Shown here piece after piece: positions 1-10,310 of a stretch of DNA of 64,000 nucleotides (its first letter is position 1; the number at the start of each line of letters is the position of its first letter). The stretch is from the NCBI RefSeq assembly GCF_033807575.1, contig NC_084725.1, positions 9,707,001 through 9,771,000 on the forward strand, in the 5' to 3' direction. Made by a program: the position numbers and the translations under genes. The notes under the pieces are model-generated. The model had not been told where the DNA came from. It made no database searches and saw only the letters and a program-made list of their open reading frames with translations. Source of the stretch: Cydia pomonella (Eukaryota > Arthropoda > Insecta > Lepidoptera > Tortricidae).

Positions 1-789
1 CCTCTCCTACACTATTGTTTATACTGTTAATTGATATATAGTAAACCTTATTGCCAAGAAATAAGGCCCAACAACGGCCAAATAATTGCTGTTGTACCGA
101 GGCCCTTTTCGACACGTTTTAATGTAGGACGCCATGTATCGTTAACTTCGAATTTACGATGTCCGGGTACCAAACAAAGCACCTTAAGACTAATATTTTC
201 GTAATCCACATCATTATAGCGAAATATATTAAAGTATATGTTCACATGAAAGGAATTGGGGTCATGTTGTCAAGTCTATTTATTGTTATCTGTATTGAAA
301 ATCACATGTTTATTTAGTTTCAATGCAAGTTTTTGCAGCATTTGACATATTAAAATAACAAGTCAAAAAAGCAAGATGGTGACTATGGCGGTTCCTCTGA
401 TGCCGGAAAAACTTAGGCCCATACATTAATAGTACATATGTATTTATTATAATATTTAACCCCGTTGATTAGCACTAAATGATTCACATTGCGGATATAC
501 TAAAAACCAGAATACTAAAGAAGAATTACAAACTCGACAACCCTAGCGTAGTTGACGTCCTTTATTTGTCACTTAACAACAGCTTTGTTTGACAGTAGCG
601 CTTCTATACGTGAGCACTATCAGCCCTATCGTCGGATCGACGCATTAGAAACGCCCGGGCCATTGTTTTAAAATTAATAACTATTAAATTAAACATTTAA
701 AAAATAAGATTATAAACCATTTTATGCCAAAAATGGCTTACATTATTTTGTAAAAGAGATGATACCTACTCTTCAAACTGGTGAATTGA
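1..789. other. AT-rich stretch, no gene seen
   Basis: No ORF of coding character, RNA gene or clear repeat structure is visible apart from a roughly 54-bp stretch at 564-617, which recurs in diverged form at 4115-4163. The small ORFs here look like chance reading frames in AT-rich DNA. Confidence 0.5.
564..617 (+). repeat. Short dispersed repeat, copy 1
   Basis: It shares a run around ACAGTRGCGCTTCTRTACGT and the upstream CAYTTAACAAC motif with 4115-4163, same orientation. Both are probably remnants of one interspersed family; no ends or target duplications can be defined. Confidence 0.4.
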
Positions 790-948
790 TTTTTATCAAA
801 CTTAGCTAAGAATCATTGCAAGGAAACTCGCTTTCACGTGAATAAAATCGCATCGCAATAGGTCCATCCGTTTCAGAGCTACGATGTCACAGACAGACAT
901 TAGTGTCAAACGTACAACACCCGTATTTTTGCGTCGGGGGTTAAAAAT
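790..948 (-). repeat. Dispersed repeat (CCCCCGACGC family), minus copy
   Basis: On the minus strand it reads TTTTTAACCCCCGACGCA, then a GTAGCTC segment and a final TTTGATAAAAA segment. The same order is found on the plus strand at 34551-34705. I recall this as a common interspersed repeat in lepidopteran introns, class unknown. No coding content. Confidence 0.5.
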
Positions 949-2180
949 CAGGGTATTAAAAAGAATGAGTAAAGCGGCAATTGTGCTAGTATCTTTTGTT
1001 TTAATGTCTATAGTTCGTGTCATCCACGATGACGCGCAAATTTGTCAATTCTAACCTTTAATAACATGACAATACGAATTAAGGCACGCGTCGTGGTGAA
1101 TGACACGATCTATAATAGTATACCTAGTACATTTAATATGCGCCATATCTACACATTTAAACAACTCGCACTTCGCAGCGCCGCAACTCATCCTTCATAA
1201 TATATTAATAGCGTTACCGGTTCTTTTTTTGTTTACACATTTACCGGCCTTTGCTTATTGTCGTTCTGACAATCAAGGTTGCCAGACGCGTACGTCAAAT
1301 TAATGCCCGTTATAGCTTAGTTGTGTAAACCCCGGCCTGGTTTACGTCAATAAATTTGATAATAGGTATAAGACAATGTGTGTGTCTACTTAAAATTCTT
1401 ACAAAACATTTAGTGTAACTTGACCAACACCAGTAAGCAGATTTTTATGTATCTAGTACACTCTGCAACAATAGTAGCGAATGAAACAACGCGCTGAAAG
1501 TATCTACAACCCTGGAATACTTTTCTAAATAGATATAGATCGGGTCACTCACGAAGACGCGAGCCTTAACTCGTAATCTCATGTTATTTAAGGTTAGCTT
1601 TGACGAACCTGCGCGTCATCTTGGAAGACACGAACTATATATATATCTCTACAGTTCGCGTATCACATTGATCGAATCCATTATTTGAAAGTTGGAACAC
1701 TATTTTAATAACAAAAGTTACGTGAGTCACAGACATATTAAATATATTTAAACGGGTCGGACCTAGTGTCAGTTCGTATCATGGTCCGCCAACGCGAGCT
1801 CCTGGTGAGTTCCTCATTACGGAGTGAGACATGTCGAGCGATTTTCGACTTAAAATACGTGAGTGACCCGTTTTAATATATTTGGAACACTATTTTCTAT
1901 TACCTTACCTAGATATTCTGATCCTATTCCAGTGCCCTTAACAGAATGGCTCAAAAATACGTTAACAATTTTTGTATGAATATGTATTTTTCTTGCTTAT
2001 AAACACGTCTTTTACAAAATGACATTAAAAATTAAAACTACTATCATTTAACTGAAACAAAACGTATTATCTTCAAAGTATTCGATCCCCTTTGGCTTAC
2101 AAATATACAAACGTAAACAATAATTTATTTAAAAAAAAGAGTATTTTTGGGCTGCTATGTACTGTCCTCTATGAGAAAGT
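949..2180. other. No gene; one dispersed-repeat fragment
   Basis: Mostly AT-rich sequence without structure. Around 1797-1888 is a block ending TACGTGAGTGACCCGTTTT, which I recall as part of a widespread lepidopteran repeat. A related inverted piece (GGGTCACTCAC) lies near 1543. Nothing here reads as a host gene. Confidence 0.4.
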
Positions 2181-2307
2181 CCAGGGGCCCATTTCTCGAA
2201 CGGAATTAGTCTAATATTATTACTGTGTTGCCATGGTAACCCATACGACTTGACAGTTCGTGGCCTAATAATATTAGTCTAATACCGTTCGAGAAATGGG
2301 GCCCTGG
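2181..2307. mobile_element. MITE with about 45-bp terminal inverted repeats
   Basis: The left end CCAGGGGCCCATTTCTCGAA is repeated in inverse at the right end, and complementarity continues through TTAGTCTAATATTATTA, so the whole 127 bp folds on itself around CCATGGTAAC. No ORF. The terminal motif GGGCCCATTTCTCGAACGG is familiar from insect MITEs. The flanking GT/AC extends the palindrome, so the exact target duplication is unclear. Confidence 0.75.
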
Positions 2308-2943
2308 ACATCGGAATATCCTGTAACTTTCACTATTCCATTGTCACCTACCTCACGGTTAATTATAAAAGAGACTCTTAAACTTAGAGGAAGAAAACAA
2401 ACAGACGCTTACTTTAAACCGGATTAAGCCTGGATAAGTCTAAATTGGAATTTCGTCGCCGAGAGACACATTAGAGGAGCTGTAGGGGCTTATTGTCTCG
2501 GTTATGGTAAAATATTTCGAACTCTTGTATATTAATTATTAACTCATAGAAACGGGACTTAATCGCGTATTAAGTTTTAAATTTACCTCCGACGTTTCAC
2601 GGACGGCGTTGTCCCCGTGGTCTCGGAGAAGACTGGCTAAAGTTGACATCAACATGCTAGCCGTGCAAGTTTTTCGAACTACCCGCACTTGGTCTTGTTT
2701 ATTAACTTGAACATTTTGCGCATTAGGGATGTTACTCTGTCGACACACAACACTAACGATATTCGATTTTTCGACTGTCGATATTCGTTTCTATAAGTTA
2801 ATAATGTGTAAAGATCGTGAAAGTTTAAATCAGTGTTTTGTGTATAACTTAAGACATAATGCTAAAATTAAAACAATATTGAGGTCAATGTGGTGAAGAC
2901 AATCAAAATGCTCCTTCGTCGCTTTCCAACTCTTGCGGTTGTA

Positions 2944-3348
2944 CCATAGAGAAATAAATAAGCATAGACTGCTCACTCCATGTATCAGTTTTCTTACCAA
3001 AACGCTTATTATTTTCGTAGTCGATGTCTCAGTACCGCTACTAGACACTAGATATCACGAGTGTCTCATGACATGTGTGAGTAGCGCAGAGTGTATAAGC
3101 TCAACAATTTATAACTAATATTACAAGCAGAAGGAGTTGAAAACAGAGTTCCGGTTAATTCGGTTATAATATTAGCTGAAAATTGTAGAGCATTAGACTT
3201 TTCGTTCGTTGCGACATCTATTGACAAGTAGCAGTACCTACTGATAAATCCGCTACGTGACGCTAGATGTCGACTACGAAAATAATAAGCGTTTTGGTAA
3301 GAAAACTGATGTATGGAGTGAGCACTCTATGCTTATATTTCTCTATGG
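2944..3348. mobile_element. Nonautonomous inverted-repeat element
   Basis: The arm at 2944-3028 and the arm at 3266-3348 are near-complementary (CCATAGAGAAATA outermost, then CTCACTCCAT, then TTTTCTTACCAAAACGC, then TTCGTAGTCGA). The central 240 bp is unique and noncoding. The opposed short ORFs here are by-products of the arms. Superfamily unassigned. Confidence 0.7.
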
Positions 3349-5004
3349 GTTATACACATACTCTACTTACGGAAGGACGGTAGAGCATAAATAGCGATGC
3401 TCTTCCTTTCTATGTCTGTCGAATATACGAAAGTTTATACACATAATACAAAAAGGCAGGGAAGAGAAATAGGTAATTCAAACACGTAGTATTTACTAAT
3501 TAAGTTGTTATTAATTAGTAAACCATACGCAAATATTTTCGCAAAAAATTATTTACCTCGTCTCATTGTGTTGTTGTAACGTGTCTTGTATCGAAAATCA
3601 GATATGTACCTACTTAAATTTCTAGAACTCTTATAATTTAAGTAAAAAAATATATCGGCCAGTGGATAAACAAGTCCGGCTGATAACGTTGTTCGAATGC
3701 AAGCATCCACTTGCATTTTGCTTTCCAGAGCGTGAAAATTAATGAGAAATTTTAATTGGCCAGACGAAATTCCTGCAAACTACGCTACTTTAACACTGAA
3801 TTATTTAGTATTTTTGTAATAATAGAAAGTGTATAAATATTTTAAATTGAAACGTGAAGCGGCTAGACGTTGAATCAGATTTGCATAATAATGCTATTAA
3901 TAATCGTGGCGCTCTATGTCAACCACTTTTAAGTTAGGAGGCGGTTAAAAATGTTGTAAAAATATAAAGTGTTTTACATTTACCGTAGAAATTATGAATA
4001 TAACCACGATAACGTAGTAAAACAAATGTGAAAACCATCTACTAATCACAAACTAGACGCAACCAAAATATAAGAACATGAAAAGACAAAGCTAGCGTTT
4101 TTGGCATGCTTAAATTGTCATTTAACAACGGTTTTGTTAGACAGTGGCGCTTCTGTACGTGAGTATGTCGTATAAGTATAACAATGTTTACTACCACCAT
4201 TAGGGCTCCCACACTAAGTCCGTTAATCGCTTGAGCTGTCTCGTAATTGCTTACCCCATTTTATTTGTGTAAGAGGCTGTCCTGTTTAGGCAAAATTGCG
4301 TCTTTGTTACAAATGTCCGTTAGTTATGATCTGCAGGGGTAGTGGGTGGGACCTCGGTTACTTAACACGTTCACTGCGGCTTGAGGCAAAACCGCCCCAA
4401 GCTCGACTATACGCTGGTGCGGGGCTAAAAGTTCGTGTTATCTCTCTCGTGCGGGAGCTGTCGCCGTTTACTTACAAGGCGTACGATAAAGACAAATATA
4501 CATTTCTTTATGTTATTCAAACCCAGACTCGTTGGTACAAAAAAAGTGTTTGAGATCAAAATAAGCCTCGAACGCACTGGGTATATATTTTATCCACACA
4601 GTGCGGGTTGAGGTTTATTTACGCCCCTAGAAAGTGACCTCAAGGCCGCACTGAGCGGGACGCGGGCGGCGCGGGAGTCGATCGCTTAACGTTAGTGCGG
4701 CCATAGTTGTCGATACGGAGCCAGCGTGTTTCACGTAAATAATAGGTATAACCTAAATACGAAACCGATCGTGACCTATAGTGTTTCAGTTAGTATTTGC
4801 AAGTGTGAATTAAATTGTGTTTTAATAAATGTTAATAGTGTAAAGCATATACCGGGTGTGGCCTGTAATAAGAGCAAAAAATTAAAACATAGACTCTACT
4901 CCTCAAACTAGACAACGTTTTTCAACAACTTTTAAAAATAACATGTATTTTGAATTTTATTACAGTTATAAACTTATATTGATATCATATACAAAGGAAA
5001 AAGT

Positions 5005-5048
5005 GACCATAAATGTATTATAATCAAGAATATAATACATTTATGGTC
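5005..5048. repeat. Perfect 18-bp stem hairpin
   Basis: GACCATAAATGTATTATA is followed by an 8-nt loop and the exact reverse complement. It lies inside the TTAA-flanked element and may be a nested micro-MITE. A small-RNA precursor is possible, but the stem is short and AT-rich. Confidence 0.6.
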
Positions 5049-5130
5049 CGCATAGCATGCAGAAAGAAGTGGTTTACATATTTGCACAGGCATGCAGTCG
5101 GTATATTTGATAGTTCAGAAATTATTTGTA

Positions 5131-5189
5131 AAAATGTGTGAATTCCCCCTTATAGTGTCATCCACTGAGCAGCGGAATTCACACATTTT
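5131..5189. repeat. Perfect 16-bp stem hairpin
   Basis: AAAATGTGTGAATTCC and its exact reverse complement are separated by 27 nt. It is also inside the 4366-5661 element. Function unknown. Confidence 0.55.
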
Positions 5190-5714
5190 AGGTAGGTTAG
5201 CGAACCTTACTTACTCGAACTCGAAATAATAAATATAGCATAAATGCATTAGATTAACTTAAAATTGCGTCTGAGATATTGTATCGAAGATGGTCGACGA
5301 GATGATGACTTTTCATCGATAATTTAGCGATAACTATCATTCCCTTCACTAGACTTAGATAAAATTTAGTGCGTTTCGAGGCCTAAAAGACCTCAACAAT
5401 TCTTTATGTATTTTTTCTTTAACCAGAGGTCAGAACCAAGGGCGAAGCCAAAGGTATTTTAAACATTTACTGACAAATGAAGACCACAATAAACAAAACA
5501 CCTAATCCTTGTCTAGGCAAAATTATGAAGGTTGTAAGTAACTACTGAAATTTGAGGTCCATAACGCCTCACCCGCACTGTAAATGAGCTTAGGTTTGGG
5601 CTGATTCGATCTCAACCGCACCAGTTTAAAGTTCGCCAAGATTTGTCCCGCAGTGAACGTGTTAACACGTACCTATAAGCTGGTCGTATATAGATAAAAG
5701 TACACAACAATAAT

Positions 5715-5830
5715 GGCTCCTCTACACAATAGCCCAGCGCTGGACCAGCGAGATGGCCATACGATGGTTATGACTCCTCTAAACGATGGCCCAGCGCTGG
5801 ACCAGCGAGATCGCCATACGATGGTAGAGA
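5715..5830 (+). repeat. 57-bp unit in tandem (two copies)
   Basis: CTCCTCT starts at 5717 and again at 5774. Each is followed by GCCCAGCGCTGGACCAGCGA and CCATACGATGGT. The motif CTCCTCTACACGATGGCCCA also forms the ends of the inverted-repeat element at 23163-23512, so this looks like a duplicated end of that family. Confidence 0.6.
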
Positions 5831-6189
5831 GCACGCACTATGGAATGGACCACGAGTAGATGCATTCGCACCATCGTTGGCCCACTACCTTTGAAGTTCG
5901 GGCGAAAAACCGATACCATGACCATATTGGCCATCCCATCGCCATCCCGCCGCATTGTTATTTTATTAGGTACACTGACCAGATATCGTACAATATCAGG
6001 AGAAACATACAATTACATATTATGGCTTAAAACTAGCACGAAATCCAAAACAAGTGTACAGAGCATGATTTACTTATGATATCATAGCTACAGTGAAAAA
6101 AATCAGATAACAAAAAATAACTATCTAAACATTACAATATAAGAAAGTAATTAGTAAGTAAACACTTTATTGTACGATAAAAATAAATA

Positions 6190-6541
6190 TTGATAGTAAT
6201 AAACAGATTACCCAAAGCTGTATTCTACTCAGAACTCTCTAGCGGAAAGAGGAAACAGCAGGGTCAGTACTTGCGCCATAAAGACGTCAAGCGTCATCTA
6301 ACCACTTGCGGTATACCGAGTGATTCCTGGGAGAAACTTGCGATGCGTAAAACGGAATGGCGCGCAACTGTTCAGAAAAGAGTCGATACGAGCAGCGGCA
6401 TTTGGAAGCCATCTCCGTAAGACGCGACCGAAGCCCTCGTATATAACTACAACCCAGCCGGCCAGCTTCACTGCGCACCGCATTTTCAAAACCAAGTTTG
6501 GCTTCGCAAGTCACATTAGAGCGTTCCATGTTTCAGATTAA
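6190..6541 (+). pseudogene. Decayed non-LTR retrotransposon ORF, C-terminal end
   Basis: Frame 1 reads RLPKAVFYSELSSGKR, then HLTTCGIPSDSWEKLA and RTEWRATVQKRV. This is the familiar C-terminal region after the reverse transcriptase domain in a group of non-LTR elements (a basic linker with SWExLA and W motifs). Near 6405-6430 the frame shifts to frame 2, which ends in FGFASHIRAFH, the histidine half of a C2H2-like finger whose cysteines are lost. The RT domain itself is absent. Related pieces lie at 59551-59864 (minus) and 61252-61412 (plus). It is nonfunctional; the clade assignment (RTE-like or similar) is uncertain. Confidence 0.6.
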
Positions 6542-6544
6542 AAA

Positions 6545-7375
6545 CAGTTGAAGGAATAGCCGTCGTCGGATACGGCGAGGAAGACTATATAATTATACTT
6601 ACACTTATGGACCTTTTGTGTAATTGCCTTTTTATTTGTGCCTACTCAAGATGCGTCGGGCGATGGAGCTCAAGGGCAGCGTTTTGAATTCCTTCGGTCC
6701 CAGGTAGTCTGCGCCAAGGTTCTTCATTCATTATCCGGGGAGGGCCTTTAGTTCTATAAGGAAATTCTTGGAACAGCCGACACTTAATTTCCATTTGATG
6801 TGTTAAATACGATGCAGAATACAGATGAAGACGCTTGCTACCTACTCTCATATTAATAATTCACAGTAAGTACAATATCAGAGTACCCTTATGTATCTAC
6901 GCTCAATGTATGTATAATATATCTATGCAAAAATATATTGTGAAGATATGAAAACAAAACGTTCGAGTTGAGAATGTAACTAATATTTTAAACATCGTGG
7001 TACAGTATGCCAACAGGATATGTCAAAAAACGTACTACATTGCGATTTCACAAGTCACTTTCAATAGGATGAATAAATAGTCGAGTATGTCAAGAAGGAA
7101 GAGCACATTATAACTTATTAAAATCGGGGTATTTACCGTGTCTAATTGTGTCAATAAGTAGGAAGAGAATATATTTTAAACCGGAAAAACCATAAGTATC
7201 TATGACACTGGGCCGCAAATAAACCTGATTACTATAGGTATTATGAGTTCGCATTGTTCTAATATTAATAGCCGTAACGTCATACGAAGTCCGTGGTTGT
7301 TGCACATTGGCATTATGACACTACCGATTTCCGTGTCATTAGAGCAACGAAGATGTCAGTGTATGGGTAATAATA
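6545..7375. other. No gene seen
   Basis: It follows the decayed retrotransposon tail. The first ~50 bases (GTCGTCGGATACGGCGAGGA) may be its 3' untranslated end. The remainder is AT-rich with no structure I can support. Confidence 0.4.
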
Positions 7376-7396
7376 GGGTTGCCATTCGTCCCGTAT

Positions 7397-7421
7397 ACTC
7401 ATACTCATACTCATACTCATT
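7397..7421 (-). repeat. Hexamer repeat tail of the non-LTR element
   Basis: About four copies of ACTCAT (plus strand) directly follow the putative GTAT junction. On the element's coding strand this is an (ATGAGT)n tail, replacing poly(A). Confidence 0.75.
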
Positions 7422-10165
7422 ATTTATTGGTAATAGGTGATTACATGTCAACTTACATAACTAGTACAAATAACATAAAAAAAAGGAATTGAAATTACAA
7501 CATATTAATTAAAATACATTAGGTACTTGCGTAGGTATTATTGTTATTATTTTCATCAACATTTCGCAGTCAGAAATTCTTCTATATTATAGAACGACCG
7601 CTCAACAAGCCAAGTTTTCAGTTTATTTTTGAAGATTAACAAACTAGGTGCGTCTGTTATTCCTGATGGTAGATTATTATACACAGAGGGGCCCATGACA
7701 TGTATAGTTTTTGCCGACTTTGCTAGGCTACGGGGCACTGCAGCTAGTTTGTGTCCGTATCGTGTAATACGGTCGCTTTTGTCACCCCGCCTGGGGTATT
7801 TATCTAAATTCTCTCGCGTGTATAAGGCTGTTTGCAGTATCAAGAGGCCCGGCAGCGTGATAATCCCCAGGGCAGTGAAATGTGGCCTTGCAGACTCGTG
7901 CCATGGAACTCGAGCAATAGCCCTTACAGCTCGTTTTTGAAGTCGAAAGACACGCTGCCAATCGGCTGCACGGCCCCATAGCTCAAGCCCGTATTGAACG
8001 ATGGACTGTATGCTGGCGAAGTAACAGCTGCGGACTGCCTGAAGCGGGAGGGCGGTCGTCAGCCTGCTAAGGGCGAAACAGGCCCTTCCCAATTTACCGC
8101 ACAGGGAATCAATATGGCTCTCCCATGTTAGGCTTTGGTCTATGTGGAAGCCCAAAAAGGAGATACTTTTAACCTGGTCTATGGTGCCGCCAGCGAGATC
8201 TACATGCAATGGACGGCGCTTACGTCCAGACAAATCAAACTGGATGAAATGTGTTTTGGTTAGGTTTAGTATGAGGCCGTTTTGTTCGAACCAATTCGAC
8301 AGTTGTCCGGCTACTACGTTTAGCTTCAATTCTAGTTGATCTATGCTTGGGGCGGTTACAATTGCCGCAACGTCGTCTGCGTACATGTAGACCTCGCCTC
8401 CACTGACTGCCATAGGTAAGTCATTAAGCAGAATGGAGAATACCACATTTGACAGGGACGATCCCTGGGGGACGCCGATGGTGGCCGACAGCCCGTGTGA
8501 ATTCAAAGTGCCTCTTTGTCCAGTTACGTACTGCGTCCTTTTATGCATGAAATCTGACATAAGGGCTTGCGCAGGTCCTCGAATACCGTAGTGATGGAGC
8601 TTCGAACTCAGCAACCCATGGTCGACCACGTCGAAGGCTTTCGACAGGTCACAGAAAATAATTGCGACCTCAAGCTTGCCCTCTCGCGCCTCAAGCACAC
8701 GGCGCACCACCTCACGCGCTATCATTGTGGTTGATCGTCCCGGTCTGTATGCATACTGGCGTTCCGATAGATAGTTGTTATTTAGAAGGAACTGGGATAG
8801 ACGGCTAGTTAGCCCATTTTCGAAAACCTTCGCCACCGCAGGTATGATACATATGGGACGATAACAACTTGGATCATTTTGCTTCCCCCTCCCTTTATAC
8901 AGTGGGCTGACCTTTATTTCCTTAAATGATCTCGGATAATTACCAATTCTCAGGCATTCGTTGAAAAGTATGGACAAAGGCTGAATAAGGGAAGTGGCCG
9001 AAAATCGCAAAAGTTCCACCGAAATGCCGTACAAATCTTGGGTGGGTTTATTAGCAATACACTTAGTGATAATTTTATACACCTCTGCCGGTGAGAAGTG
9101 TTTAAAACGTAGTGAGCGATCAGCAGCGGCACATGCGCGTGAGAGCGAGGCAAGGGCGCGCGCGGGCTGAGCAGGCGGGGCCCCGCACCGCGTCGCAGCG
9201 GAAACGAATTGCTCGTTCATAGCATTTAATAAATTTAATTTGCTCGAGTATTGCGAGCCATCTGGTTTTTTGATGACATCTGTATAGTCAACAGCGGAAG
9301 TTTTGATTTTATTTGTCTCTGTGTTGACTATATTCCACATGGCTTTGATTTTATTATCGCTATTATTGATTTTAGTAGCGTAGAATTCGGCTTTAGTAGT
9401 GCGCGTAAGCCTATCATACCTACTATTAAGGTCAGCGATTTTTTGCACCAACTCCGTTTCATCGGGAAATTTGTTTTTGAGTTGAACAAGATCAAACAGC
9501 AGTCGTTTTGTGTAGTAGATTTCTTCTGTAATCCAAGTGGTGCATCTAGAAACATTTGGTTTAATTTTAAATGGGAAGCATATTTCTATTTTGTTTACTA
9601 TGACGTTGATTATTGTAAGGGCGAGATCATCAACGGTGGTTTTGTTATTGTACAATTCGTTCCAATCTACGCTGTCTACGGCTCGTGTAAAGGCGAGTCT
9701 GGAAGCGGCTGTGTAGTTGCGGACGCGGCGGGTGAGCGCGGGCGCGGGCGGCACTGACATGCGCTTGCGCTCAATCACGGCGCGGACACCGTAGTGGTCG
9801 CTGATATTTGTTATTATTGGAAATGCGGTTACAAGGGTGTTGTCGCTTAGGTTAATATAAACATGATCAAGGGAGGTAGATGTTGTCCTTGTTTCACGAG
9901 TTGGAAAGTTTACAATATTTTTAAAGTCGTATGAGGGCAGTATATCCAACAACAATTTATGATCCGTGGTTAGGCTCAAACAGTCTATGTTAGTATCACC
10001 TACTATCACGCAATCATATTTTAATTCACTGATCTTGCTTAGCAGTCGCTCTAGTACATCTAAAAAGTCTGACGCTCTAATTAGATTTGTGCGGTATAAA
10101 CAAACTACTATCAAATTAAAATCAAAAATAAAATAAAAAAATAAAATATATACGGGACTGTCATC
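7397..10165 (-). mobile_element. 5'-truncated non-LTR retrotransposon
   Basis: The element reads on the minus strand from a truncated 5' end near 10165 to a 3' end at 7397. It contains one long ORF and a roughly 135-bp 3' untranslated region that ends in hexamer repeats (ATGAGT on the coding strand) rather than poly(A), a trait of CR1-type and related clades. GTAT occurs on both sides (7393-7396 and 10166-10169) and may be a short target duplication or microhomology. The 5' half of the endonuclease and any ORF1 are missing, so it cannot move autonomously. Confidence 0.8.
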
Positions 10166-10222
10166 GTATTTAAGTATCGCGTCCTGTATTCTTACCTGTC
10201 CTGTTTTTGTCTCGTATATCAA
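7556..10222 (-). CDS. Non-LTR retrotransposon ORF2: partial endonuclease and reverse transcriptase
   Basis: 888 codons, open to a stop. The first ~20 residues come from the surrounding MITE, and the frame begins at a non-ATG codon just after a stop. Residues ~36-150 are the C-terminal part of an APE-type endonuclease (VGDTNID ~74-80, SLDH ~117-120, SDHYGV ~141-146); the N-terminal catalytic half is absent. The reverse transcriptase spans ~430-700: FCDLSKAFD ~523-531, GVPQGSSLS ~593-601 and the catalytic YADD at 614-617. The C-terminal connector ends FYNIEEFL. In an intact element this protein nicks target DNA and primes reverse transcription there. RT motifs are intact and no internal stop is seen, so the insertion is fairly young. 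It resembles the Jockey/CR1 group; clade needs a tree. Confidence 0.9.
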   Translation of the reverse strand: MIYETKTGQVRIQDAILKYDDSPVYILFFYFIFDFNLIVVCLYRTNLIRASDFLDVLERLLSKISELKYDCVIVGDTNIDCLSLTTDHKLLLDILPSYDFKNIVNFPTRETRTTSTSLDHVYINLSDNTLVTAFPIITNISDHYGVRAVIERKRMSVPPAPALTRRVRNYTAASRLAFTRAVDSVDWNELYNNKTTVDDLALTIINVIVNKIEICFPFKIKPNVSRCTTWITEEIYYTKRLLFDLVQLKNKFPDETELVQKIADLNSRYDRLTRTTKAEFYATKINNSDNKIKAMWNIVNTETNKIKTSAVDYTDVIKKPDGSQYSSKLNLLNAMNEQFVSAATRCGAPPAQPARALASLSRACAAADRSLRFKHFSPAEVYKIITKCIANKPTQDLYGISVELLRFSATSLIQPLSILFNECLRIGNYPRSFKEIKVSPLYKGRGKQNDPSCYRPICIIPAVAKVFENGLTSRLSQFLLNNNYLSERQYAYRPGRSTTMIAREVVRRVLEAREGKLEVAIIFCDLSKAFDVVDHGLLSSKLHHYGIRGPAQALMSDFMHKRTQYVTGQRGTLNSHGLSATIGVPQGSSLSNVVFSILLNDLPMAVSGGEVYMYADDVAAIVTAPSIDQLELKLNVVAGQLSNWFEQNGLILNLTKTHFIQFDLSGRKRRPLHVDLAGGTIDQVKSISFLGFHIDQSLTWESHIDSLCGKLGRACFALSRLTTALPLQAVRSCYFASIQSIVQYGLELWGRAADWQRVFRLQKRAVRAIARVPWHESARPHFTALGIITLPGLLILQTALYTRENLDKYPRRGDKSDRITRYGHKLAAVPRSLAKSAKTIHVMGPSVYNNLPSGITDAPSLLIFKNKLKTWLVERSFYNIEEFLTAKC

Positions 10223-10310
10223 TACCGCTACAGACTATGTAGCAAAGCTATGGGAATATGTATTTGTACCCCTGAGATAATATAAGCTCCGAATAATTAT
10301 GGCAACCCTA

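Larger units (their letters stand above)
4366..5661. mobile_element. TTAA-flanked nonautonomous element, 1.3 kb
   Basis: The sequence CACGTTCACTGCGG occurs at 4366-4379 and as its exact reverse complement at 5648-5661. Both are immediately flanked outside by TTAA (4362-4365 and 5662-5665). TTAA target duplications are the rule for piggyBac-type transposons, so this is probably a piggyBac-like nonautonomous element or an internally replaced derivative. No transposase is visible. The interior holds a CpG-rich block near 4640-4720 and two perfect hairpins (5005-5048 and 5131-5189). A terminal repeat of only 14 bp over 1.3 kb leaves some doubt about the pairing of the ends. Confidence 0.6.
7376..10308 (-). 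mobile_element. TA-flanked MITE, split by a retrotransposon
   Basis: GGGTTGCCAT at 7376 and its reverse complement ending at 10308 are both bordered by TA, as in Tc1/mariner-type insertions. Without the nested element (7397-10165) the MITE is about 160 bp. Its internal order (ATTATTCGGAGC, GGTATTGATATAC, GGGACGCGATACT) matches the uninterrupted copy at 32721-32862. The homology explains why the first ~20 codons of the retrotransposon reading frame do not look like endonuclease: they are MITE sequence. Confidence 0.65.

Noticed and set aside
4781..4900. Plus-strand promoter with TCAGTT at 4786-4791
   Set aside because: No DPE at the required distance, ATGs soon after, and the site lies inside a probable transposon.
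9251..9757. 168-codon plus-strand ORF
   Set aside because: It lies wholly antisense to the retrotransposon ORF and shows no motif; it is a shadow frame.
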